A DNA stretch of 64,000 bases from DATARH01 sp035550515 (GTDB lineage: Bacteria > Pseudomonadota > Alphaproteobacteria > ATCC43930 > CGMCC-115725), in assembly GCA_035550515.1 (NCBI GenBank), contig DASZOZ010000126.1:52199-116198 (forward strand), given 5' to 3'. A model generated the notes under the pieces. That model was not told the DNA's origin. It saw nothing but the letters and a program-made list of their open reading frames with translations, and searched no databases. The translations under genes were made by a program, and so were the position numbers. Shown one piece after another: positions 25,048 through 33,921 of the stretch; within the stretch, counting starts at the first letter, position 1, and every line of letters begins with the position of its first letter.

Positions 25048-25848
25048 TTAGGGGTCGCCGACTTTCTTATGCCCGCGGATTTCCGACTGCTTCTGCGGAT
25101 CGATATTGGGCGACATCATCAACGCGCCGCCCATCTGCGGCAATTCGACCGCGGACGCCCGGCTGCCGACACGGGTCCCGACCGGCGAGGCCCCGGTCGC
25201 CGCCTGCTCCAGCAGCGTCAGCATTTCGGTCGCGATGCTGGGGAGCGGCGGGCTGGCGATCGGCGGCGTCGGCGGCATGCCCGGCCGGACCAGCGTCGAG
25301 TACCCGGCGCCGACCGTCACCGTGCGGCCCTGCGCGCTGACAAACGCCGACCCTTCCTCGACTGACACCGTGCTCGTCTTGTTAGCCGAGACGGTGATCG
25401 TCAGCAGCGTGCCGCGAATGCCGATCGTCGCCGTCGGCGTCCGCAGCTCGTAATCGGCTTTGGGCAGCAGCCCGGTGGAGAAGCGCGCGACGCCCTTGGC
25501 GACCGACACCGCCACCTGCGAGCGCGTCGGGTCCGGGTCGAACACGAACCGGTCGAGCACGACCTCGGACATGGGGCCGACCGACAACTCGGTCCTGTCC
25601 TGGAACAGCACCTTCGAGGCGCTGGTCTCGCCGGTGCTGATCGTCTCGTTCTGAAAGACATCGATGCCGGCGCGCAGCGCAGCCTGCTCATGCGTCGAGG
25701 CGAGAGTGCCGGTGACCTTGTTGACGACCAGCGCCGCGGCGCCGATCTGCGCGTCGGCGAAGGCCGCGCCGCCCCACGCCGTCACCACCGCCAGGACGGT
25801 CGCCGCCATCCCGGCATTCCGCTGCAAGCGCCAGCGCCGCTCCGTCAT
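25048..25848 (-). CDS. FecR-domain secreted protein
   Basis: 266 residues: signal peptide (hydrophobic ~14-30 ending AFADA), then a FecR beta domain. VNKVTGTLAST, NETISTGETSASKVLFQDRT and ELRTPTATIGIRGTLL are the classic stretches. The C-terminal third is Pro-rich and low complexity. The ATG at 25848 is chosen because GGGAGAC precedes it; an ATG six codons upstream lacks a site. It is probably an extracytoplasmic structural or signal-binding protein working with the beta-barrel TPR protein directly upstream in the operon. No FecI sigma factor is nearby, so it is not a classic FecIR pair. Confidence 0.85.
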   Translation of the reverse strand: MTERRWRLQRNAGMAATVLAVVTAWGGAAFADAQIGAAALVVNKVTGTLASTHEQAALRAGIDVFQNETISTGETSASKVLFQDRTELSVGPMSEVVLDRFVFDPDPTRSQVAVSVAKGVARFSTGLLPKADYELRTPTATIGIRGTLLTITVSANKTSTVSVEEGSAFVSAQGRTVTVGAGYSTLVRPGMPPTPPIASPPLPSIATEMLTLLEQAATGASPVGTRVGSRASAVELPQMGGALMMSPNIDPQKQSEIRGHKKVGDP

Positions 25849-25871
25849 CGCCGTCTCCCGCGCCATGCCGC

Positions 25872-27068
25872 TCAAAACCGCAGGGTCCCGATAATCGAGA
25901 AAATATGGTCCTCGAACCGCTCCGAAGCATCGTTCGAGAAATTGCGATCGTAACGGTAGTCGAGGTCGACCTGAACCGGCGTCCCCATGAAGTTTACCAG
26001 GCGGATGCCGGCGAGCGGGATGATCCGCTGGTCCTGGCGGTCGCTGCTGACCGCCGGATCGCGGCTGTCGTACCACTGCGCGTCGGCGAACAGCCCCAGC
26101 TTGCCGAACACCATATCCGACGCGAATTGCCCTGTCGCCAAGGGCGTCAGGGTCAGCAGATCGACATCGATCTCGCTGTAATGCGCCGGCCGCGGCACGC
26201 CCGGCGTGGGCTGCTCGGCGCCGTTGTAGATGAAACCGGGCGTCGCAATCAGCTGCGTGTGGAACGGCGTGAGCTCCGGGAACACCATCGGCGCGGTCGT
26301 GCGCAGCACGACGCCGCTGCGGAACTCCTGGTCATGGGTGAAATCGTCGTAGCCGACGAGCAGGTTCACCGATTGCAGCGGCATCGGCTGCGGCGGGTAG
26401 TAATTGAAGATCGCGTCGATCGCGTCATAAGTGAACTTGCGCGTGCCGCTGCCGCCGTAGGGCCGGTCGACCAGCGTCCCCTGGAGCAGGTATTCGCCGC
26501 CAATCGCCACCCGCAGCTTGCCCGCCGTGCCGAGATCGAAAATCGGTCCGGTATCGGCCGCGGCATAGCTGAACTCGACGCTGGGGAAATGCGTGTTGGC
26601 GTTCGAGTAGACGTCGAAATTCGATTGCAGCACCACATCGCCGAGCTGGCGAATGTCGTTGACCGTCAACTCGCCAAACCCGACAAAGCCCGAATTGCCG
26701 GAAAAGGCCGGCGGGCGGCGCGGCACATTGGTCTCGAACGCACCGCCCCACCGCAACGTGACATCCGTCTGGGCCGGCTGGGCGGGCGCGGCCGCTCCCA
26801 ACGCGTCAAGCGCCGCGCGCGCCGTCGCGTTGTTGGGATCGAGACCGAGGACCTTGCGATAGATCTGCCGCGCCTCGTCGGGGCGCCCCGCCGCCGCCAG
26901 CGATTGCGCATAGGCAAGATTGGCCGGGATGTCGTTGCCGTTCCCCAACAGGTTCTCGAACAGCGGCAGGCTGTTGTCCGCCGGGACAGTCTCGCCGAAC
27001 GAAACGTCCGGCACTGCCAAGGTGCTTAGCGCGGCGACCGCGAGACGCGCGCAGAGACGGTGAACCAT
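25872..27068 (-). CDS. TPR plus outer-membrane beta-barrel protein
   Basis: 398 residues with signal peptide (MVHRLCARLAVAALSTLAV), a short TPR region (~40-95: NLAYAQSLAAAGRPDEARQI and YRKVLGLDPNNATA) and about 290 residues of alternating beta strands ending in IFSIIGTLRF; the terminal Phe is the usual outer-membrane barrel signature. Aromatic girdle residues recur (YGGSGTRKFTYDAIDAIFNY). The architecture resembles surface-exposed TPR barrels of the SLAM/PgaA type, which export lipoproteins or polymers. It is followed by the FecR gene after 23 bases. Confidence 0.75.
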   Translation of the reverse strand: MVHRLCARLAVAALSTLAVPDVSFGETVPADNSLPLFENLLGNGNDIPANLAYAQSLAAAGRPDEARQIYRKVLGLDPNNATARAALDALGAAAPAQPAQTDVTLRWGGAFETNVPRRPPAFSGNSGFVGFGELTVNDIRQLGDVVLQSNFDVYSNANTHFPSVEFSYAAADTGPIFDLGTAGKLRVAIGGEYLLQGTLVDRPYGGSGTRKFTYDAIDAIFNYYPPQPMPLQSVNLLVGYDDFTHDQEFRSGVVLRTTAPMVFPELTPFHTQLIATPGFIYNGAEQPTPGVPRPAHYSEIDVDLLTLTPLATGQFASDMVFGKLGLFADAQWYDSRDPAVSSDRQDQRIIPLAGIRLVNFMGTPVQVDLDYRYDRNFSNDASERFEDHIFSIIGTLRF

Positions 27069-27426
27069 TGCGGTTCCTAAATTTGCCCAAAACCCCCAGG
27101 CAACCGTCTCACATAAGCGATTTATTGACAAGCAGGGTAAATCACCCGGAGCGGGAGCTTCCGTTCGGGAAGAACCGTTGACTGGGAATTGAATATCGAT
27201 CGGCAAATTGCTCGCCAACCGACATATCGGACGGCAACCGGCCTGGCTTTGCCTACGTTGCGAATGGGGCGGGGCGGGCGCCGACAGCGGCGGCGCGTTA
27301 TGCCCGTCGCTCTCCGATCGCGATCTGCTGCGGCACCAGCCAGCCCTGCAATCGGCAGGTCTGGACGCAGCGGTGCGACCTGTTCGACCGCGCCGCTGTC
27401 ATCCTCGGCAAGGAACCGGCGGTCGT
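27069..27426. promoter_or_regulatory. Upstream region of the barrel-FecR operon with tandem near-repeats
   Basis: 358 bases with no convincing gene. It contains ATATCGATCGGCAA (27193-27206) and ATATCGGACGGCAA (27224-27237), 12 of 14 identical and 31 bases apart, i.e. three helical turns, the arrangement of a pair of operator sites. They lie 125-170 bases upstream of ATG 27068 on the minus strand. Bases 27240-27426 show nothing else recognisable. Confidence 0.35.
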
Positions 27427-27918
27427 TTAGGCGGCGCTGCGCGTGTGCCGGGCCGCTGGAGTACCGGCGGCCGCCATCGACGCCAGGACCTTCTGCGGAT
27501 TGGTGAACGCGAGATACTCGGCCGCGTAAGCCGGCGGCAGGATCTCGACCATCGTATTGTTCTCGACCCACACCTCGATCACGTGAAACGGGCCGCGGTT
27601 GCAGTCATAGCAATGCCAGCCGGCTTTTTCCGCGACCCGCTTGACCGTGTCGGCGTCGGTCTTGACGCTGAGCGCGAAATGCGTCGAGCCGTAGCCGCGC
27701 GGCGCGCGCTTCACAAAGCTGCCGCCGACCTCGCCGCCGGGTTCCAGCTCCGTTCCGGCCGGATAGACCTCAACCCCCGAGCCGTGGTCGTCGAGCTGCA
27801 GCGCGAAAAAGCTGCCCGGATTGGGCGGAAACGGCACGGCCTGGCCGCCCATCAGCTCGGCCAGCACATCGGCGGCCTGCTTGGGATTGGCGGCGGCGAT
27901 CGACAGGTGATGGATCAT
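27427..27918 (-). CDS. VOC (glyoxalase-fold) family protein
   Basis: 163 residues of the vicinal-oxygen-chelate fold: MIHHLSIAAANPKQAADVLA at the start, a strand with GVEVYP, then YGSTHFALSV and NTMVEILPP. The residues His3/4, Glu in GVEVYP, His in STHFAL and Glu in MVEIL occupy the four metal-ligand positions of the fold, so it may be a metal-dependent enzyme rather than only a binding protein. Substrate unknown. The ATG at 27918 is preceded by GAGGGA. Stands alone between the barrel operon and the 2-hydroxyacid dehydrogenase. Confidence 0.75.
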   Translation of the reverse strand: MIHHLSIAAANPKQAADVLAELMGGQAVPFPPNPGSFFALQLDDHGSGVEVYPAGTELEPGGEVGGSFVKRAPRGYGSTHFALSVKTDADTVKRVAEKAGWHCYDCNRGPFHVIEVWVENNTMVEILPPAYAAEYLAFTNPQKVLASMAAAGTPAARHTRSAA

Positions 27919-28023
27919 GGACAATCCCTCCTCGAAATTCGCCGACAAGGTAGCATGAGACCGGACAGGCTGGAATTTGGTTCCTGCGCCCCTCAAAGCG
28001 CCCCGTCATTCCGGGTTCGGGCC

Positions 28024-28992
28024 TCACACCACCTGGTTGCGCAGCGTCGCCTCGCCGCGCCACAGCCGGTCGAGATTGTCGCGCAGGATGGCGATCACAT
28101 TGTCCTCGTAGCGCCGCGTCTCGCCGGCGGTATGCGGCGTGATCAGCACGTGCTCCATGCCCCACAGCGGTGACGAAGCGGCCAACGGCTCCTCGACCGT
28201 AACGTCGATGCCGGCCCCGGCGATGCGATGCGCCGCCAGCGCCGCGGTGAGCGCCGCCTCGTCGACGACACGGCCGCGCGCGACATTGATCAGGGCAGCC
28301 GACGGCTTCATCGCCGCCAGCGCGGCGGCGTCGACCAGCCCCTCGGTTTCCGCCGTCAGCGGACAGCACAGCGCGACGAAATCCGCCTCGGGCAGGCGCA
28401 ACTTGAAGGCGCCGGTCGGCAGCACCTCGTCGGCGGCGCCGGGGCCGGCCGCCGGGCTTTGCCGAACCGCCACGACCCGCATCTCGAACGCCTTGGCGAG
28501 CTGCGCCAGCCGCCCGCCGATCTGCCCCAGCCCGACCAGCAGCAAGGTCTTGCCGCCGAGCTCGTCCTCGCGCTGCGTCAGGTCGCCGATCATCTGCCGC
28601 CACACGCGCTTGTGCTGGTTGTCGCGCGCCTCGGGCAGCCGCCGCGCGAGCGCCAGGATCAACGCCATCGCGTGCTCGGCGACGGCGCGGGCATTGACCC
28701 CGGCGGCGCTCGCCAGCCGGATGCCGCGCCTGGCGAGCTCGCCGCGCGGAAACTGGTCGGTTCCGGCGCCGATCGACTGAATAAAGCGCAGCTTTCCCGC
28801 ATGCTCCAACAGGCTGTTGCGCCACAGCCCGGAGATCACCAAGACATCCGCCTCGGGCAGCCGCGCCGCGAGCGTCTCGGCGTCGCGCACCTCGAACCCG
28901 GCGATGCCGGTGTCCTGCAACGCGAACCGCTCCTGCAGGCGATACGCGACATGCGCGAAGCAGATGGTGAGCTTGTCAGCCGGCGCAATCAT
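28024..28992 (-). CDS. D-2-hydroxyacid dehydrogenase (NAD-dependent)
   Basis: 322 residues. The nucleotide-binding motif is LLVGLGQIGGRLAQLAK (~155-171). The catalytic triad is visible as Arg in NVARGRVVDEAAL, Glu in GIDVTVEEPL and His in ITPHTAGE. It reduces 2-keto acids or oxidises D-2-hydroxyacids; it is closest in pattern to glyoxylate/phosphoglycerate-type members, but substrate is open. ATG 28992 begins the family-typical N-terminus; a longer frame extends upstream into the control region of the plus-strand gene and was rejected. Confidence 0.87.
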   Translation of the reverse strand: MIAPADKLTICFAHVAYRLQERFALQDTGIAGFEVRDAETLAARLPEADVLVISGLWRNSLLEHAGKLRFIQSIGAGTDQFPRGELARRGIRLASAAGVNARAVAEHAMALILALARRLPEARDNQHKRVWRQMIGDLTQREDELGGKTLLLVGLGQIGGRLAQLAKAFEMRVVAVRQSPAAGPGAADEVLPTGAFKLRLPEADFVALCCPLTAETEGLVDAAALAAMKPSAALINVARGRVVDEAALTAALAAHRIAGAGIDVTVEEPLAASSPLWGMEHVLITPHTAGETRRYEDNVIAILRDNLDRLWRGEATLRNQVV

Positions 28993-29105
28993 GATCGACC
29001 TCGCGACATTATGGCCAAGCGTGCGGTTGACCGTTACGGTATGTTTACAGTAATCGCGCACATTAGCCGATCGCGACAGCGTGGCGCCGCAGTTCAAGGC
29101 CTGCA

Positions 29106-29564
29106 ATGCGACTGATCATGGTCCCGCTTGTCTTCTCGGTCGCCTGTCTCGCTTATGTGCATCGCGACAAGATCATCGATCAGTACAACGCCGCCTACCC
29201 GTCCGATCCGGCGAAGGCCGCCGCGATCGACGCGTGCATCGCCCACAACAAGAATTTCAATCGCCTCGACAGCGACGACCGCCAGGCCTGCTACCGCAAA
29301 TATATCCCCGCGGCCGCGATCGTCCTGCCGCCGAGCCCCAGCCCTTATTATTCATACAGCCCGAGCCACCTGCCGGGGAACGACATCCGCCGCCAGGAGG
29401 CCAATGACGGCTATCACCCGCTGACGGTGATCCCCTCCGCCCAAGCCGCGCCGCTGCCGCCGGCGGCCGCAACGACGCCGCCTCCCGCGCCGGCTCATCC
29501 CGTCTCACACCACCACGGCGCCGCGCGCCGCATCGCGGCGCCGGCCGCCCCGCAGCCGCGCTAG
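29106..29564 (+). CDS. Secreted or membrane-anchored Pro-rich protein of unknown function
   Basis: 152 residues. The N-terminus RLIMVPLVFSVACLAYVH is a signal anchor or signal peptide. Residues 25-70 hold two Cys (DACIAHNKNFNRLDSDDRQA and CYRKY) that could form a disulfide. The rest is Pro/Ala/Ser/Tyr-rich low-complexity sequence ending in a His/Arg-rich tail. No family recognised. Its stop shares CTAG with the convergent dehydrogenase stop (29561-29564). Confidence 0.55.
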   Translation: MRLIMVPLVFSVACLAYVHRDKIIDQYNAAYPSDPAKAAAIDACIAHNKNFNRLDSDDRQACYRKYIPAAAIVLPPSPSPYYSYSPSHLPGNDIRRQEANDGYHPLTVIPSAQAAPLPPAAATTPPPAPAHPVSHHHGAARRIAAPAAPQPR

Positions 29565-30676
29565 CCCGCCCGGTTCTGCACCACGACCTTGATCGCGTCC
29601 TCGACCCGGTCGCGGGCGTAGCGGATCGCGGTCGGCACCTCGGCGAGCGGGAAGCTGTGGGTGTGGATCAGCTTCGCGTCGAAGCGCCGTTGCGCGATCA
29701 GCGCAGCGGCGCGGTGCGTCGCGCTCCTGCCTTCGCCGCGAATGCCGAAGACGTAGATGTTGTTGCGCACGAGATGCGCGAGATCGACCATCACCGGCTC
29801 GTGCGGGAACGCCGCGAGGCAAATGCGCCCGCCGCGATTGACCATCCGCCCGGCCTCGTTGAGCGCGTTCGGCGCACCCGAGCATTCGAGCACATAGTTG
29901 ACGCCCTTGCCGCCGGTCAGCCGCATCACCGTCGCGACCGGGTCCTCGCGGCCGACATTGACCACATGATCGGCGCCAAGCTTTCGGCCCATGTCGAGCC
30001 GGCTGTCGCGCGTGCCGGTGAGGATCACCGGCTGCGCCCCCAGCGCCTTGGCGACGCCGACCCCCATCAGCCCGATCGGCCCCGGCCCGACCACCACCAC
30101 CGGCTCGCCGGCGATCACCCCGCCCATCACGTCGAGCCCGTACATCGCGGTGCCGGCGGTGACGATCAGCGTCGCCTCGGCATCGCTGATCGAATCCGGG
30201 ATGTGGACCATGGTGTTGACGTTGTTGACCGCGTATTCGGCGAACCCGCCGTCGGTGGTGAAGCCGTTGGCGCGGTGGCCCTTGGAATGCCAGCCGTAAT
30301 TGAGGCACGAGGTGTACATGCCCTCGCGGCAACGAGGGCAGCGGCCGCACCCGGCATGGATCTCGACCGCGACCCGGTCGCCGACCGCGAACTCGTCGAC
30401 CGTCGGCCCGAGCTTGACCACCGTGCCCATGTATTCATGGCCCGGCGTAAAGCCCTTGTTGAACGGCAGCTCGCCTTCGATCATCGCCGGCACGCCGTGC
30501 TTCAAGACCTCGATGTCGGTGGCGCAGACCGCGATCGCATCGATCCGCACCAGCACCTCGGCCGGCCCCGGCTCCGGTACCGGCTTGTCGACCAGCGACA
30601 ATTCCTCCGGCCCGCCCAGCACCCACGCCTTCATCTTGTCCGGGATCGGGTATTCGTTGCGACGCGCGGAGGTCAT
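29561..30676 (-). CDS. Zinc-dependent medium-chain alcohol dehydrogenase
   Basis: 371 residues of the MDR superfamily. Catalytic zinc ligands are expected at Cys in AVCATDIEV and at GHE in FTPGHEYMGTV. The structural zinc site CGRCPRCREGMYTSC is complete. The NAD(P) site is VVVGPGPIGLMGVGVAKAL. The N-terminus MTSARRNEYPIPDKMKAWVL and the four-Cys loop place it with the sorbitol/threonine dehydrogenase branch acting on polyols. It follows the cupin gene by 60 bases on the same strand, so the pair may be an operon for a sugar or polyol pathway. Confidence 0.88.
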   Translation of the reverse strand: MTSARRNEYPIPDKMKAWVLGGPEELSLVDKPVPEPGPAEVLVRIDAIAVCATDIEVLKHGVPAMIEGELPFNKGFTPGHEYMGTVVKLGPTVDEFAVGDRVAVEIHAGCGRCPRCREGMYTSCLNYGWHSKGHRANGFTTDGGFAEYAVNNVNTMVHIPDSISDAEATLIVTAGTAMYGLDVMGGVIAGEPVVVVGPGPIGLMGVGVAKALGAQPVILTGTRDSRLDMGRKLGADHVVNVGREDPVATVMRLTGGKGVNYVLECSGAPNALNEAGRMVNRGGRICLAAFPHEPVMVDLAHLVRNNIYVFGIRGEGRSATHRAAALIAQRRFDAKLIHTHSFPLAEVPTAIRYARDRVEDAIKVVVQNRAG

Positions 30677-30736
30677 GAGTTTCCTTTGGGCATGGCCGGT
30701 AGCAGCGGCGCCGTGCGCGGGCCGTGAGCGCTGGCG

Positions 30737-31159
30737 TCAGCGGCCGGAAGGCGGGTCGACCGGCACCGTGCCGAGCTCGCCCGGCGTCGAGATTTCGAGG
30801 ATCTCGACATCGTTCGAGGTGCGCAGCTCGTTGTGAACCCAGCCGCCGGGGATGAAGATCGAGTCGCCGGCTTCCATCCGCACCGTCGGGTGGTCCTCGA
30901 ATTCGAGCTCGACCCAACCCTTGAGGCAATAGACGAACTGGCTCTCGCAGGTGTGGTAGTGCCAGCCGGTCGGCTCGGTCATGCCGTTCTTGGCCTTCAT
31001 CAACTGGCCGCGCATCTTGCCGGCGCTGCCTTCCGAGATGCCGAGATCGCGATAGGTGAAGAAGTCGCGGCGCCCCGGGGTCATCACCGGCGCCTTGGCG
31101 CTGGTATGGACCGGCTTCATGCCGGAGGAAACGCTGATGGGCGAAACGTCGTTGGCCAT
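30737..31159 (-). CDS. Cupin-domain protein
   Basis: 140 residues with one conserved cupin barrel: motif 1 WHYHTCESQFVYCLKGWVEL (His, His and Glu as metal ligands) and motif 2 GDSIFIPGGWVHNEL (the His before Asn). There is no DNA-binding domain. The N-terminal 40 residues are extended. Small cupins of this kind are often isomerases, dioxygenases or sugar-binding regulators. It precedes the alcohol dehydrogenase gene on the same strand. Function not assigned. Confidence 0.82.
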   Translation of the reverse strand: MANDVSPISVSSGMKPVHTSAKAPVMTPGRRDFFTYRDLGISEGSAGKMRGQLMKAKNGMTEPTGWHYHTCESQFVYCLKGWVELEFEDHPTVRMEAGDSIFIPGGWVHNELRTSNDVEILEISTPGELGTVPVDPPSGR

Positions 31160-31245
31160 GTCACCCTCCGTGGAAATGGTGCGACAGCATAGGCCGCCGC
31201 GCCGCGGATGTCATTCCGCGAAGCCGACCTCGACTTGGACGCGCC

Positions 31246-31629
31246 TTACCACCGCCGGGTCTCGGCGTAGGCTCTGGCGAACACGCTCGCCACCGTCCGG
31301 TTCGGCTCGGCCGTGCAGTAATCGAGCGCGAGACCGATGATGCTGGGGATCAACCCCACATTGATGCTGGCGGTGCCGAAACGCCGCGCCGTGTAGCCGA
31401 TGTAGAACATCGACGCCTGGCCGCGATCGTCGGGGGAGAGCGCCAGCAATTCGCCGCAGCGCGCGCCCCGGATGCTGACGAAATGGTCGGCCGGAGTCGG
31501 GGCCGGCGCCGCTACCGGAGCGGGCGCCGGAGCCGGCGGGGCGGCCGGCGCCGGCGGCGCGGCGGGTTGCGGCTGGGCGCAGGCAAACAGCAAGCCCGAC
31601 AACGATAAGATGGCCAGTTTCGCCTTCAT
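31246..31629 (-). CDS. HdeA/HdeB-like lipoprotein
   Basis: 127 residues. The start MKAKLAILSLSGLLFACAQP carries a lipobox (LFAC) with the modified Cys at about residue 17, followed by a ~30-residue Ala/Pro linker. The folded part has RCGELLALSPDDRGQASMFY, IGYTARRFG and DYCTAEPNRTVASVFARAY, matching the acid-stress chaperone family HdeA/HdeB, with the two Cys that form its disulfide. Classical HdeA is a soluble periplasmic protein, so a lipid-anchored copy on a flexible stalk is unusual. The upstream region is shared with the divergent Gly/Asn-rich gene. Confidence 0.7.
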   Translation of the reverse strand: MKAKLAILSLSGLLFACAQPQPAAPPAPAAPPAPAPAPVAAPAPTPADHFVSIRGARCGELLALSPDDRGQASMFYIGYTARRFGTASINVGLIPSIIGLALDYCTAEPNRTVASVFARAYAETRRW

Positions 31630-31793
31630 CGCGTTGCTCCCCATTTGAGGAAAAACATCTCAACGATCTGTCTATGGCGCTTCGCTGCAACGAGCGCTAG
31701 GGTTTAGGTCATCTTGCGAGGCGCCCGCGCGCACCGCAAGCGCTTCGTGCGTCGAGAGGAACCAGGCCAAACATTTTCGAGGGAGGCCGAGCG

Positions 31794-32318
31794 ATGACCA
31801 GATATCTCCTCTGCATAGCGCCGATTGCCTTGGTTGCATGGAGCGCCCCCCAGGCGCACGCCACCCCGGCGGCGAGCGCCATGACCAGGCAAGACGGCGC
31901 CATGGCGGCAGCCGGAAAGGACGCGCCGCTGGTTCTCGTCCGCGGCGGCAGAGGCGGTGGGGGCGGCGGCGGTTTCAACCGCGGCGGCGGCAACTTCAAC
32001 CGCGGCGGGGGCGGCGGCAACTGGTCCGGTGTGGCTGCCGGCAATCGGGGAAACTTCAACGGCGGCAACAACATCAACCGCGGCAACATCAACACCGGCA
32101 ATGTCAACGTCAACCGCAACGTCAATGTCAACCGCAACGTCAACGTCAACGGCGGCTACGGCTATCACGGCGGTTACTACGGCGGGTATGGTTGGGGCGG
32201 CGTCGCTGCGGGTGTGGCGGTCGGCGCCGCGGTCGGTGCCGCCGCCGCCAGCACGCCGACCTATTACGCCCCGGCGCCCTATTGCCCCTATCCCAACTAC
32301 CCCAACTGCGGCCTGTAG
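31794..32318 (+). CDS. Secreted Gly/Asn-rich repeat protein
   Basis: 174 residues. A signal peptide (MTRYLLCIAPIALVAWSAPQ, cut near AHA) is followed by Gly-rich arrays (RGGRGGGGGGGFNRGGG), then Asn repeats of the type NVNVNRNVNVN (~103-122), a Gly/Tyr segment (GYHGGYYGGYGWGG) and a short hydrophobic Ala/Val/Gly stretch before a Pro/Tyr/Cys tail. The layout fits a low-complexity envelope or matrix protein. GAGGGAGG precedes the ATG. The repeats are in codons, so there is no separate DNA repeat to call. Confidence 0.65.
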   Translation: MTRYLLCIAPIALVAWSAPQAHATPAASAMTRQDGAMAAAGKDAPLVLVRGGRGGGGGGGFNRGGGNFNRGGGGGNWSGVAAGNRGNFNGGNNINRGNINTGNVNVNRNVNVNRNVNVNGGYGYHGGYYGGYGWGGVAAGVAVGAAVGAAAASTPTYYAPAPYCPYPNYPNCGL

Positions 32319-32470
32319 CCAGCTCTGCGCCGAGCCCTCCCGGAGGGGACGGCGCCGCTGACGAGGGGCGTCCGGTTTTCCGCCTCCGGCGCGCGTTACG
32401 CACGGTCGCTGGCGCTCAACGACGCGTCCGCGCGTTGATGCTTCGCAAGCAGGCGTCTTCAAGACGGCGG

Positions 32471-32659
32471 TCAGCCGGTTGCGTGGGCGAAATACAGTCC
32501 GGCAAACACCAGGACGGTGCCGACCCCCATCAGCCCGATGGCGACCGGGGCGCGCGCCCGGCCCTGGCGGCCCTGATGCAGGCCGACGCCCATCGCGACA
32601 AAGCCGATCAGCGTCATGAGGTTGAGGCCGTGATAGACCTCCCGCGTCAGCGCCTCCAT
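32471..32659 (-). CDS. Small two-helix membrane protein
   Basis: 62 residues, mostly two hydrophobic helices (LMTLIGFVAMGVGLH and VAIGLMGVGTVLVFAGLYF) around a basic loop (QGRQGRARA). Its ATG overlaps the last base of the DadA-like gene's stop, so it is translationally coupled to it. It may anchor or accompany the oxidoreductase at the membrane; no family recognised. Confidence 0.6.
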   Translation of the reverse strand: MEALTREVYHGLNLMTLIGFVAMGVGLHQGRQGRARAPVAIGLMGVGTVLVFAGLYFAHATG

Positions 32660-33921
32660 CAGAACCGCTGCGGGTCGAAGGGCGCGATGTCGATCGACGG
32701 CTTGCGCCCCGTGACCAGGTCGGCGACGACGCGGCCGGTCATCGGCGCGCAGGTCATCCCGACATGGCCATGGCCAAAGGCGTAGATCACATCCGGTGTC
32801 GCCCGCGACTGCCCGATCACCGGCAGCGAGTCCGGCAGCGACGGGCGATGCCCCATCCACACGCTGATGCGGTCCTCGCCGTGATGCGCCGCGAGGCCGG
32901 GCAGCATCCTGCGGCCCTGCTCCAGGAGGATGCGGGCGCGGCGCCAGTCCGGCGGTGCCTTGAGCCCGGCCAGCTCGACCGTGCCGGCAAAGCGCAGCCC
33001 GGTATCCATCGGCGTCGCGACAAACTTGCCGTCGCCGTCGGCGGTGGGGATCGTCGGCATGATTTCGGGGTCGCGGATCATCAGGTGATAACCGCGCTCG
33101 GTCTCCAGCGGCACGACATCGCCGAGCGAGGCGGCGAGCGGCTTCGACCAGGCGCCGGCGGCGACCACCGCGCCGTCCGCGGCGAGTTCGCCCGCGTCGG
33201 TGCGGATCGCCGTCAGCCTGCCGCCGTCGAGGCGAAAGCCGTGCGCCTCGGCGCGGATCACCGCGCCGCCGTGGCGTACAAAATGCTCGACCAGCGCGCT
33301 CACCAGGCCGAACGGGTTGCTGGTGTGCCCGTTCTCGCGCACCAGCAGGCCGCGCACATAGTCGCGCGACAGGGCCGGTTCGAGCTGGCGCAGTTCGTCG
33401 GCGTCGAACGCGTCGACCTCGACCCCGTTCTCGCGCCGCAGCGTCCAGGCGAGACCGTCCTTCGCCAGCGACTCCGGCGAGCGGTAGACGTACAGGTGCC
33501 CCCGCTGGTGCACGAGGTGCTCGGCGCCGGCGTCGGTCACCAGGGGCCGCAGCGCCGCCAGCGTCGCGCCGACCAGCGGCCGCAGCGCCCGCGCCTGGGC
33601 ATGCACCTTCTCCGCGGTGCCGGCGCGCACGAACCGCCACAGATAGGGCAGGACCGCCGGCAGATAGGTCCAGCGCAGCGACAACGGCCCCAGCGGGTCG
33701 CGCAGCCAGCCCGGCACCTTCCTGACGATGCCGGGGGCCGACATCGGCGTCACCGACGAGGCATTGAACGCACCGGCATTGCCGAACGAGGCGCCCTCGC
33801 CCGGCGTGTTGGGATCGATCAGGAAGACGCTGTGGCCGTCGCGCTGCAGATAGCTCGCGACGCAGATGCCGACCATGCCGGCGCCGATCACCCCGACCCG
33901 CCTGCCGCTCCCCGCTGCCAT
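32659..33921 (-). CDS. FAD-dependent D-amino acid dehydrogenase-like oxidoreductase
   Basis: 420 residues of the DAO family. The dinucleotide site is RVGVIGAGMVGICVASYLQR at the N-terminus, followed by FLIDPNTPGEGASFGNAGAF. The C-terminal IYAFGHGHVGMTCAPMTGRV is the FAD-binding end typical of DadA. DadA oxidises D-amino acids at the inner membrane and passes electrons to quinone. The ATG at 33921 has AGGGGAG upstream. Neighbours are a small membrane protein (coupled) and a divergent TPR gene; no alanine racemase is nearby, so exact substrate is open. Confidence 0.87.
   Translation of the reverse strand: MAAGSGRRVGVIGAGMVGICVASYLQRDGHSVFLIDPNTPGEGASFGNAGAFNASSVTPMSAPGIVRKVPGWLRDPLGPLSLRWTYLPAVLPYLWRFVRAGTAEKVHAQARALRPLVGATLAALRPLVTDAGAEHLVHQRGHLYVYRSPESLAKDGLAWTLRRENGVEVDAFDADELRQLEPALSRDYVRGLLVRENGHTSNPFGLVSALVEHFVRHGGAVIRAEAHGFRLDGGRLTAIRTDAGELAADGAVVAAGAWSKPLAASLGDVVPLETERGYHLMIRDPEIMPTIPTADGDGKFVATPMDTGLRFAGTVELAGLKAPPDWRRARILLEQGRRMLPGLAAHHGEDRISVWMGHRPSLPDSLPVIGQSRATPDVIYAFGHGHVGMTCAPMTGRVVADLVTGRKPSIDIAPFDPQRF

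Noticed and set aside
31957..32160. Tandem DNA repeat or CRISPR-like array
   Set aside because: The periodicity follows codons for Gly and Asn/Val/Arg repeats of a secreted protein; no uniform repeat-spacer structure.
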